A DNA stretch of 6,949 nucleotides, from assembly GCA_946405565.1 (NCBI GenBank), contig CAMJHU010000101.1, positions 1 through 6,949 of the forward strand, read 5' to 3'. The translations under genes and the position numbers were made by a program. The notes under the pieces were generated by a model, which saw only the letters and a list, made by a program, of their open reading frames with translations, was not told where the DNA came from and made no database searches. Positions 1-4,899 of the stretch are shown here, in pieces. Positions within the stretch are counted from its first letter, which is position 1, and each line of letters starts with the position of its first letter. Source of the stretch: an uncultured Clostridia bacterium. GTDB lineage: Bacteria; Bacillota; Clostridia; Oscillospirales; Acutalibacteraceae.

Positions 1-748
1 CAAACAGCACAATCGCAGCCGTCGAAACGATGCCCTTGACCTTCTCCCGCGCCGCTTTGATCAGGGCAATGCCGGGCATCGGCACTTCGCCAAGATAGAT
101 TCCGTCTATATCCTTCACATAGGCGTCAATGATCTCCTTGACGTCTCCCTCCATGTCCACATGGTCTTCCTCGAGACTGGCGGAGATATTGGCATATAAC
201 CGGTTGTTTTCGGTTTCCATATCAGGCGTGTACTGGTATCCGCGATAGGCTGCCGTGATATGACCGTTGACGTCATGCCGCACATCGTCAATCGTAAAAA
301 CGCCGTCCAGCACCGACACGTCAAAGCCCACCGGCAGTGTATAATCCTCCGCCTGCGTGACGATTTCCGAAAGCACCGACTGGTAATATTCGTCACCGAT
401 GACACGGCAGAAGAATCCTTCTGAAAACAGAATATTCAGCGACGCCAGACATACCGTCATCAGCAGCAGAAACATCGAAAGAATAAAGGAAAAGAGATAG
501 CTGATGACTGTTCGGGTTCGTTCACGGGCTTTCCATTCCTCACGGGACATCTTGGAGGTTCCTCCGCTGTGAGAATGGCTGGTGCTGTGGGAATAACTCC
601 CGCTGTGGGAATGGCTCCCGCTGTGGGAATGGCTCCCGCTGTGGGAATGGCTCCCGGTGTGGGAACGGCTCCCGCTGTGAGAACGGCTGCTTCCCGACGT
701 GTGATGATGCGTCGTCTTCTTTTTTTCCGCCAATGTTACGCACCCCAT
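1..748 (-). CDS. Ser/His-repeat membrane protein, C-terminus outside window (partial)
   Basis: The minus-strand frame is open from 748 to the left edge (249 codons seen, no stop), so the protein continues beyond the window. I do not recognise a named family. Seen, numbering from the ATG at 748: a short Lys-rich start and HHH (13-15); seven hexapeptides of the SHSHSG type (21-62); a basic stretch (KARERTR, 73-79); a strong membrane segment (about 81-108, VISYLFSFILSMFLLLMTV onward); a soluble acidic domain (about 109-235) with aromatic residues and a DGVFTIDDVRHDVNGHI stretch; then the start of a second membrane segment at the edge. By the positive-inside rule the Ser/His region should be cytoplasmic and the middle domain outside the cell. 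Start choice is uncertain. ATG 748 overlaps the sortase stop by 13 bases and has GGA 6 bases upstream. TTG 733 has GGGGTG 7 bases upstream. An internal ATG at 550, just past the repeats, has GGAGG 10 bases upstream. The reading frame is firm; the function is unknown. It is the third gene of the sortase operon, so a role in the envelope is likely. Confidence 0.75.
   Translation of the reverse strand, partial: MGCVTLAEKKKTTHHHTSGSSRSHSGSRSHTGSHSHSGSHSHSGSHSHSGSYSHSTSHSHSGGTSKMSREEWKARERTRTVISYLFSFILSMFLLLMTVCLASLNILFSEGFFCRVIGDEYYQSVLSEIVTQAEDYTLPVGFDVSVLDGVFTIDDVRHDVNGHITAAYRGYQYTPDMETENNRLYANISASLEEDHVDMEGDVKEIIDAYVKDIDGIYLGEVPMPGIALIKAAREKVKGIVSTAAIVLF
563..688 (-). repeat. Seven tandem 18-bp repeats encoding Ser/His/Gly hexapeptides
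   Basis: Seven contiguous 18-bp units lie at 563-580, 581-598, 599-616, 617-634, 635-652, 653-670 and 671-688. The minus-strand consensus is AGCCATTCCCACAGCGGG. The three central units are identical and the outer ones have drifted, as expected for an array that grows by slippage or unequal exchange. The unit is a multiple of three, so copy changes keep the frame. Translated in gene order the units read SRSHSG, SRSHTG, SHSHSG three times, SYSHST and SHSHSG. The array is also open in other frames, which produces spurious Pro/Gln- and Ala/Val-rich reading frames over the same bases. Confidence 0.95.
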
Positions 749-1428
749 TTCACGTCCGCGCCTTCAATGCGCTTGCCAAAGACACAAAACCGTTTGGTCT
801 TGCGTCCGGAAATGGCATGGAAGGGATAGCAGGTATACAGCAGCAGCGTTTCCTCGCTGTCGCTCGCGGTCAGCAGCGTGTCAAATTTTTTAGCCAATTC
901 CTTTTCTTCCAGAACCGACACCTCCGTCACCTGATAGCGGTAGGTGTCGTAATTGGTATCGAACACAATCACATCGTCCTTTTCCGCCTTCTGGAGCGGA
1001 CGGAAAAAGGTTGTATTGTGCGCGCAGATAATGATCGGCTCACCGAATCCCGGCAGAGAGCTGATTTCATACTGTCCCGCGCCGCTGCGCAGAATGCGGT
1101 TTTCATCGCCCCAGTAGACCGGCGCGCTCAGTCCGATCCGCTCGCACATCAGCTTGCCGTAATGCTCGCCGTGACGCGGCAGCGTCACATCGGCGGCATT
1201 GATCCATTTTTCTTCCGTCTTGGCAGCTTTCAGGGCATCGGGGTCATAGGTGGTGGTCAGTTCCGGATAAAAATTGGGAGCATCTTCCAGCAGAACCATC
1301 GAACCCGCTGCCATGCCCAGTTCCCATACGGGTGTCAATGCCACTCTCAACACACCGTATCCCAAAACAGCAAAAATTACCGGCACAATAAAATATGCCG
1401 GCAATTTTTTTATCTTTCTTTTTCTCAC
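736..1428 (-). CDS. Sortase, class D-like (membrane-anchored transpeptidase)
   Basis: A cysteine transpeptidase of 230 residues that should cut the sorting signal of secreted proteins and attach them to the cell wall or to one another, acting on the outer face of the membrane. Seen: a Lys/Arg-rich N-terminus, a single membrane segment (about 10-31), a linker, and the sortase barrel (about 95-222). The catalytic His137 lies in ICAHNTTFFRPL, Cys200 in LLLYTCYPF, and the likely Arg213 in KRFCVFG, so all three sortase residues are present. The TCYPF signature and the short length resemble class D enzymes; the class is inferred. The start is GTG at 1428 with GGAG 6 bases upstream, 21 bases after the stop of the putative substrate gene. 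Both the ribosome site and the GTG lie in a small hairpin, and a terminator-like hairpin covers codons 7-19, which suggests low expression. The next gene overlaps or abuts its stop. Confidence 0.93.
   Translation of the reverse strand: MRKRKIKKLPAYFIVPVIFAVLGYGVLRVALTPVWELGMAAGSMVLLEDAPNFYPELTTTYDPDALKAAKTEEKWINAADVTLPRHGEHYGKLMCERIGLSAPVYWGDENRILRSGAGQYEISSLPGFGEPIIICAHNTTFFRPLQKAEKDDVIVFDTNYDTYRYQVTEVSVLEEKELAKKFDTLLTASDSEETLLLYTCYPFHAISGRKTKRFCVFGKRIEGADVKWGA
1372..1409 (-). terminator. Terminator-like hairpin inside the 5' end of the sortase gene
   Basis: In minus-strand RNA, 14-base arms (1396-1409 and 1372-1385) pair throughout with one G-U wobble around a 10-base loop (1386-1395). The core is GCCGGCA paired with TGCCGGT, and the 3' arm ends in AATTTTT. 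This is the shape of an intrinsic terminator or attenuator, placed just after the surface-protein gene. Read on the plus strand it has one A-C mismatch but a better tail of seven T. The arms also encode sortase residues 7-19, so chance from codon choice in a Lys-rich/hydrophobic stretch cannot be excluded. If functional, it would let only part of the transcripts continue into the sortase. Confidence 0.5.
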
Positions 1429-1440
1429 GGAATTCTCCGT
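1427..1440 (-). promoter_or_regulatory. Hairpin enclosing the sortase ribosome site and GTG start
   Basis: On the minus strand ACGGA and TCCGT form a perfect 5-bp stem around a GAAT loop. The GGAG ribosome site spans the 5' arm and first loop base, and the first two bases of the GTG start lie in the 3' arm. Pairing would hide both from the ribosome and reduce initiation unless it is opened, for example by ribosomes finishing the upstream gene 21 bases away. The palindrome is seen; the regulatory role is inferred. Confidence 0.45.
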
Positions 1441-1449
1441 ACTGTCCGA

Positions 1450-2103
1450 TTAGTCGGCGAGAAGCTTCTTCTTGCCGATCATGACAGCGCTGCCGGACAG
1501 CACACCAAACAGAACGATGACAGTCACGACAGTGGCAGTCATATCCACACCGGTCTGCTTGACGGGGCCTTTGCCACCCTGATTACCACCCTGATTGCCG
1601 CCCTGATTGCTGCCCTGATTGCCGCCGGTACCGCCAACGCCGTACACGGGAACCAAGGTTGCCTGAGGATCATCGGGAGCCTTGTAGTAAACGGTAGGCG
1701 TGGGATTGCCGCCGGTATGGTTGGTACCGGGCGTTACCTTGAAGCCCAGCTCGCTGGCGAAGGACGAAATCTCGCTGACATAACTCTGATAGTTATCTGC
1801 CACATAAATTTCGCCGATCATGTGGAAATCATCCGCAATGACCATTGCCTCGAGCTTATTCATCTCCACCTTTGCCTTTGCGATATCAGCCGCGTCCATG
1901 TCCTTCACCTTCAGACAAGCCTTGATAGCGGCGATATATTTGGCACCGGGCTTTACAACCGTGCCGTCTTTCAGGGTAACGCCTGCCACAAATCTGTCGA
2001 GAAGCGCCTGTTCCTCAGGGGTAATGCCGGAAGCCGCGAATGCGGGAAGCGCAAAAGCAACAGCCATAGCGAGCGTTGCGAGGATTGCTACAATCTTTCT
2101 CAT
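1450..2103 (-). CDS. Secreted surface protein with Gly-Asn-Gln spacer and atypical sorting signal
   Basis: A 217-residue exported protein and the probable substrate of the adjacent sortase. Seen: a signal peptide (MRK, hydrophobic core 4-19, ALPAFA then ASG, cleavage likely after Ala23); a mature helical domain (about 27-92) starting TPEEQALLDRFVAGV with a later PGAKYIAAIKACLK stretch; a second part (about 93-125); a Thr/Pro/Gly-rich stretch; a GGNQ-type spacer (about 156-178); then VKQTG (181-185), a hydrophobic segment (189-210) and KKK (211-213). The tail has the layout of a cell-wall sorting signal, but the usual Pro of LPxTG is Lys. The helical domain resembles short repeat-like domains I recall from sortase-linked Clostridia proteins; that is memory, not a search. 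Start: ATG 2103, with AAAGGAG at 2114-2120 and 10 bases of spacing; an ATG at 2112 is too close to the ribosome site. It is first in its operon, behind a consensus promoter, so high expression is expected. Confidence 0.85.
   Translation of the reverse strand: MRKIVAILATLAMAVAFALPAFAASGITPEEQALLDRFVAGVTLKDGTVVKPGAKYIAAIKACLKVKDMDAADIAKAKVEMNKLEAMVIADDFHMIGEIYVADNYQSYVSEISSFASELGFKVTPGTNHTGGNPTPTVYYKAPDDPQATLVPVYGVGGTGGNQGSNQGGNQGGNQGGKGPVKQTGVDMTATVVTVIVLFGVLSGSAVMIGKKKLLAD
1577..1624 (-). repeat. Four tandem 12-bp repeats encoding the Gly-Asn-Gln spacer
   Basis: Four 12-bp units (plus-strand consensus CCCTGATTGCCG, at 1577-1588, 1589-1600, 1601-1612 and 1613-1624) encode the core of the NQGG-type spacer of the surface protein. 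The unit keeps the frame, so length can vary between strains without a frameshift. Such flexible hydrophilic spacers often carry an exposed domain away from its anchor point. Confidence 0.85.
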
Positions 2104-2151
2104 AGCGTTCATTCTCCTTTTCTTTTCCGACCTATCGCCGGTTTTTCTCAT
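2104..2151 (-). promoter_or_regulatory. 5' leader of the surface-protein mRNA, with small hairpin and strong ribosome site
   Basis: The predicted transcript start is near 2152-2151, giving a leader of about 48 bases. It holds a 5-bp hairpin, CCGGC-GATAG-GTCGG (2127-2141, one G-U pair), then an A-rich stretch and the ribosome site AAAGGAG (2114-2120). A 5' hairpin close to the start of an mRNA can slow its decay. No known riboswitch fold is recognised; the leader is too short for most. Confidence 0.4.
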
Positions 2152-2158
2152 AAGTGTT

Positions 2159-2187
2159 ATTATATCGTATTTTGCTCGGGTTGTCAA
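2159..2187 (-). promoter_or_regulatory. Consensus sigma-70/SigA promoter of the sortase operon
   Basis: A -35 box TTGACA (2182-2187) and a -10 box TATAAT (2159-2164) are separated by exactly 17 bases on the minus strand, a full match to the vegetative consensus. It drives the surface protein starting at 2103. No extended -10 (TGn) is present. A perfect AT palindrome lies two bases upstream of the -35. Confidence 0.9.
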
Positions 2188-2189
2188 TA

Positions 2190-2207
2190 TGATTTTTTAA
2201 AAAATCA
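2190..2207. promoter_or_regulatory. 18-bp perfect AT palindrome upstream of the -35 box (UP element or operator)
   Basis: TGATTTTTTAAAAAATCA is a perfect palindrome of two 9-base halves at about -38 to -55 from the predicted start. Its position and A/T tracts fit an UP element, which binds the C-terminal domain of the RNA polymerase alpha subunit. Its symmetry would also suit a dimeric regulator. The sequence is seen; which role applies is open. Confidence 0.5.
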
Positions 2208-2231
2208 ATGGTTGATCACTGCTTTTTTTTG

Positions 2232-2276
2232 GAAAAACTAACAACAGCTGTGAATCATTTTAGCGTGTTTCACCGC
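2232..2276 (-). terminator. Possible weak terminator after the CYTH gene
   Basis: About 49 bases after the CYTH stop, minus-strand GCGGTGAA and TTCACAGC can pair over 8 positions with one G-A mismatch around a 14-base loop (2247-2276). A T-rich tail (TGTTGTTAGTTTTT) follows. The position between two blocks is right, but the loop is long and the stem imperfect, so read-through into the sortase operon is plausible. No better terminator is visible in 2188-2324. Confidence 0.3.
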
Positions 2277-2324
2277 GCTTTGCGTTATAATCTGCATTTC
2301 CGGCGCGTTTTACATCTCAAGAAA

Positions 2325-2801
2325 TCAGTCCAATACAATCCTGCCGTTACGCCAATAGCTGTTCATACTGAACCCCGGCACCTCGGTGACTTCTCTTCCC
2401 AGACAGGCAGGCGGCACAAACGCGTGGGCTGCCTCCACCGAATCGAACTCCACCTCGGCATACGAAAATCCGTGATCGGTGTCGCCGTCCACGATACTGC
2501 ACTCCAGCTGCAGTCCGTTTCCCAGATCGTACACATGGTAATCCTTGAAAATGAGTTCACGGGTGAGCAGCGGCTCCATTTCATAATACTGCTCCGCCGT
2601 GATGTCGATATTGACTTCCGCCCGCACCAGCGTTCCCTTGCCCTTGACCGTCATCTCAAAGCGCTCACTGCCGTCGTCCAACAGCGCACGACGTATGCGC
2701 ACAACCGGCGCGGTAGACAGATATCCCTGCCACACCTTCGCGCTCATCAGCTCCGGCAGATCGGGAAACCGGTCAATCAGAAATTTGCGTTCAATCTCCA
2801 T
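2325..2801 (-). CDS. CYTH domain protein (triphosphatase-like)
   Basis: A 158-residue single-domain protein of the CYTH superfamily (CyaB / thiamine triphosphatase), whose members bind triphosphate-containing substrates in a tunnel and usually hydrolyse them with a divalent metal. Seen: the defining N-terminal ExExK (Glu2, Glu4, Lys6 in MEIERK), Arg35/Arg37 in VVRIRR, Lys53 in TVKGKG, Glu62 in RAEVNIDI, and Glu116/Glu118 in AEVEF. The length is normal for stand-alone bacterial members. The later region usually written IxKxR reads IFKDYH (84-89), and the following acidic strand reads LECSIVD, so some usual binding residues may be replaced. The substrate (inorganic triphosphate, thiamine triphosphate or other) cannot be told from sequence. 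ATG 2801 is preceded by AAGGAGG, which follows directly on the stop of the phosphatase gene 18 bases upstream, so the two genes are very likely co-transcribed. Cytoplasmic. Confidence 0.9.
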   Translation of the reverse strand: MEIERKFLIDRFPDLPELMSAKVWQGYLSTAPVVRIRRALLDDGSERFEMTVKGKGTLVRAEVNIDITAEQYYEMEPLLTRELIFKDYHVYDLGNGLQLECSIVDGDTDHGFSYAEVEFDSVEAAHAFVPPACLGREVTEVPGFSMNSYWRNGRIVLD

Positions 2802-2819
2802 CTGTTCAGCCCCTCCTTA

Positions 2820-3389
2820 TCATTTGTCTGTTTCATACTCATATACGGCATATCCGCAGTTGGGCAGCACATAGGAACCGAATTCCTCATTGCTCAGATC
2901 CCGGAAATACGACGCAATCAATTTGTTGGTCCAGCCGTGGCTCACCAGCAGCACGTTCTTTCCGGCGCATTCCGCCAGCATCTCATCCAGAAAGCCATAC
3001 ACCCTGTGAGCCGCCTGCAGCACCGATTCTCCCTCCGGGAACCGCTCGGCAAACACCTGTTCCATCCGCTTGAACGCGGGGTCGCCCCGGGAACATCGCT
3101 CCATCCCGCCGAAATTGACCTCCCGCAGCCGGGCGTCGGGAATCGGGGTCAGTCCCAGTGCCAATCCGACGCGCGCCGCCGTCTGACGGGCGCGCAGCAG
3201 ATCGGAACAGTAAATCACATCGATATGCTTATCCTTTACCAGATCGGTGAGTTGATGCGCCTGCATCAGTCCCTTTTCCGTAAGCGGCAGATCAATCCAT
3301 CCGCAGAGCAGAAATTGCGCATTGAAGGCAGTCTCACCGTGACGCGCCGAATACACGGTGGTAATGATTTTCTTCTTTCCATCCGCCAT
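2820..3389 (-). CDS. Histidine phosphatase family protein (phosphoglycerate mutase-like)
   Basis: A 189-residue cytoplasmic phosphatase of the histidine phosphatase superfamily; the reaction passes through a phosphohistidine. Seen: ARHGET (15-20) with nucleophile His17 and Arg16, GWIDLPLTEKG (30-40), SDLLRARQTA (62-71), the acid/base Glu90 in LREVNFGGME, and the second His151 in VSHG. All core residues are present and the length is usual. It is more likely a small-molecule phosphatase than the glycolytic mutase, which is longer; CobC-like or broad-specificity activity cannot be separated by sequence alone. Start: the frame is open to 3464, but ATG 3389 (MADGKKKI) is preferred. AGGTG ends inside the stop region of the upstream gene, 7 bases before it, and the RHGET motif then sits at the normal distance from the N-terminus. 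Only 4 bases separate it from the upstream stop. Confidence 0.92.
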   Translation of the reverse strand: MADGKKKIITTVYSARHGETAFNAQFLLCGWIDLPLTEKGLMQAHQLTDLVKDKHIDVIYCSDLLRARQTAARVGLALGLTPIPDARLREVNFGGMERCSRGDPAFKRMEQVFAERFPEGESVLQAAHRVYGFLDEMLAECAGKNVLLVSHGWTNKLIASYFRDLSNEEFGSYVLPNCGYAVYEYETDK

Positions 3390-3393
3390 GGCG

Positions 3394-4848
3394 TTACACC
3401 TGCTTCGGTTTTTTTCCGGATTTTGCCGAAGACTTCTCCGGCGCCAGACTGACTTCCACCTCAATCACATCGCCCGACGGACGGTCATCCGCCACGATTT
3501 CCACTTCAGCGCGTTCAACGGCTGCCGTATCCGCGGTTTTGGCTGCCTGCGTCGCTTCGGCAGCCTCCGCCGCCAGCCTTTCGGCAAGATTTTCACGCGC
3601 CACAGCCAGCATGAGCTTGATGCGGTTCTCCTGATTGACCTTGGTGGCGCTGGGGTCGTAGTCAATGGGCGTGATATTCGCATTGGGAGAAACCTTGCGG
3701 ATTCTGCCGATCATGCCCTTGCCGTTGATATGGTTGGGCAGACAGCCGAACGGCTGGGTGCAGACGATGTTCTCATAGCCCGATTCGCACAGTTCCAGCA
3801 TTTCGGCGGTGAGCAGCCAGCCCTCACCCATCTTGCTGCCGTAGCCCACCACGCCGTTGACCAGCGTGCGCAGATGCGCGTAGGGCGACGGCGCCGTAAA
3901 ATGCGGATGGTCTTTTAGCGCGTCGAGCATGGCGGATTCCATCTTGGTGCAGAATTCCTTGAGTACCGACACCGCCTTGTATTTCATGGAGCTGCCGCCG
4001 TAGAGCCGGATGTCATCCAGACGGTTGTCCACCTTGAACAGCACAAAGCCCATCAGCCCCGGCACCATCACCTCGCAGTCCTGCGAAGCGAGAAATTCCT
4101 CCAGATGATTGTTGGCAAGCGGGGAATATTTGACATAGATTTCCCCTACCACACCGACCTTGACCTTCGGCACACGGTTGACCGGAATCGCGTCGAATTC
4201 GTCCGCGATCTGCCGCAGATTGGCGCGGAATTCCTCGCCCAGCATTCCCTTGCCCCGGGCGAACTGTTCCAGCAGCCGGTCTACCCAGCTGTCCACCAGC
4301 GCTTCCGATTCGCCGACGTTCACCTCATAGGCTTTCACCTGATTGTTGAGCAGCATCAGCAAATCGCCGTACACCAGACTTGCCACAAACTGCATGACCA
4401 GCGCGGGCGTAATGGTAAAGCCGGGGTTGCTCTCCAGTCCCGAAAGGTTGACCGAGATGACCGGCACCTGCTCATACCCCGCCGACTTGAGCGCCTTGCG
4501 CAGCAGGTGAATGTAGTTCGACGCGCGGCAGCCGCCGCCGGTCTGGGTAATCATGAGCGCGGTTTTGTTGACGTCGTATTTGCCGCTGTTCAGCGCGTCG
4601 ATCATCTGTCCGATGACCAGCAGTGCCGGGTAACAGGTATCGTTATGAACGTGTTTCAGACCCTCTTCCACGACGCGGTGGCTGTCGTTCTTTAGCACTT
4701 CCACATCGTAGCCCGCCCGCTGAAGCACCTTTTCAAACAGCTTGAAATGCACCGGCAGCATATTCGGTGCCAGAATTTTATATTCCCGGCGCATCTCCTT
4801 GGTAAAGAGAATGCGTCCGCTCTTTTTGTCGTACTTCAATTCCGCCAT
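3394..4848 (-). CDS. Acyl-CoA dehydratase/activase-type protein, C-terminal part encoded as a separate gene
   Basis: A 484-residue protein matching, by my recall of the family, the C-terminal third of the roughly 1400-residue 2-hydroxyacyl-CoA dehydratase activase-type proteins of anaerobes. Seen, numbering from ATG 4848: KILAPNMLPVHF (24-35), the Cys motif NDTCYP (69-74), QTGGGCRASNYI (102-113), GDLLM (161-165), GEGWLL (341-346), CTQPFGCLPNHINGKG (363-378) and the closing DYDPSATKVNQENRIKLML (397-415). The conserved Cys residues (72, 107, 363, 369) could hold an iron-sulfur cluster. The last 60 residues are a low-complexity Ala/Glu/Lys tail without recognisable motifs. Start: AAAGGTG (4857-4863) is 8 bases from ATG 4848 but only 2 from ATG 4854, so the second ATG is preferred. 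It follows the ATPase gene by about 45 AT-rich bases and probably works with that product. The substrate of the family is not established. Confidence 0.88.
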   Translation of the reverse strand: MAELKYDKKSGRILFTKEMRREYKILAPNMLPVHFKLFEKVLQRAGYDVEVLKNDSHRVVEEGLKHVHNDTCYPALLVIGQMIDALNSGKYDVNKTALMITQTGGGCRASNYIHLLRKALKSAGYEQVPVISVNLSGLESNPGFTITPALVMQFVASLVYGDLLMLLNNQVKAYEVNVGESEALVDSWVDRLLEQFARGKGMLGEEFRANLRQIADEFDAIPVNRVPKVKVGVVGEIYVKYSPLANNHLEEFLASQDCEVMVPGLMGFVLFKVDNRLDDIRLYGGSSMKYKAVSVLKEFCTKMESAMLDALKDHPHFTAPSPYAHLRTLVNGVVGYGSKMGEGWLLTAEMLELCESGYENIVCTQPFGCLPNHINGKGMIGRIRKVSPNANITPIDYDPSATKVNQENRIKLMLAVARENLAERLAAEAAEATQAAKTADTAAVERAEVEIVADDRPSGDVIEVEVSLAPEKSSAKSGKKPKQV

Positions 4849-4899
4849 TTGCATTACACCTTTATTTGAAATGATTTTTTCGGAGTGCCTTTATAAAAA
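4849..4899 (-). promoter_or_regulatory. AT-rich spacer with ribosome site between the two activase-family genes
   Basis: The stretch between the stop of the ATPase gene (4900-4902) and the ATG at 4848 is much more AT-rich than the flanking genes. It holds AAAGGTG (4857-4863) as a ribosome site. No hairpin with a T-tail and no convincing -35/-10 pair is visible, so co-transcription is expected. The real ribosome site and low GC argue that this is a true intergenic spacer, not a broken linker. Confidence 0.6.

Noticed and set aside
563..688. CRISPR-like array
   Set aside because: The units are directly adjacent with no unique spacers and are in frame within a gene.
540..743. Minus-strand 67-codon frame rich in Pro/Gln/Arg/Glu repeats
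   Set aside because: It is another frame of the 18-bp array. The neighbouring frame runs open from 748 to the left edge and contains membrane segments, so it is the real one.
569..829. Plus-strand Ala/Val/Gly/Pro repeat peptide
   Set aside because: It arises from the same 18-bp array read in antisense and has no ribosome site of note.
733..2241. Long open frame of 502 codons on the plus strand
   Set aside because: It lies antisense to the sortase and the surface protein, both of which have clear motifs, ribosome sites and a promoter. The translation is His/Arg/Gln-rich with no domain.
2263..2291. Plus-strand TATAAT at 2286-2291 as an antisense promoter
   Set aside because: The bases 17 upstream of it (GCGTGT) do not resemble a -35 box, and no plus-strand gene follows.
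2208..3452. Plus-strand frame of 414 codons
   Set aside because: It is antisense to the CYTH and histidine phosphatase genes, whose catalytic residues are intact on the other strand. The composition is typical of a shadow frame.
3390..3464. Extended N-terminus of the histidine phosphatase starting at 3464
   Set aside because: It would overlap the end of the upstream gene by more than 60 bases, adds a Arg-rich stretch without family similarity, and the ATG at 3389 has a better-placed ribosome site.
3358..4695. Plus-strand frames at 3358-3918 and 4105-4695
   Set aside because: Both are antisense to the activase C-terminal gene, which shows strong family motifs throughout; neither has a recognisable domain.
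4849..4899. Frameshift or sequencing error splitting one long activase gene
   Set aside because: The spacer is AT-rich, carries a ribosome site well spaced from an ATG, and both flanking parts end and begin at a natural domain boundary. Checking reads would still be worthwhile.
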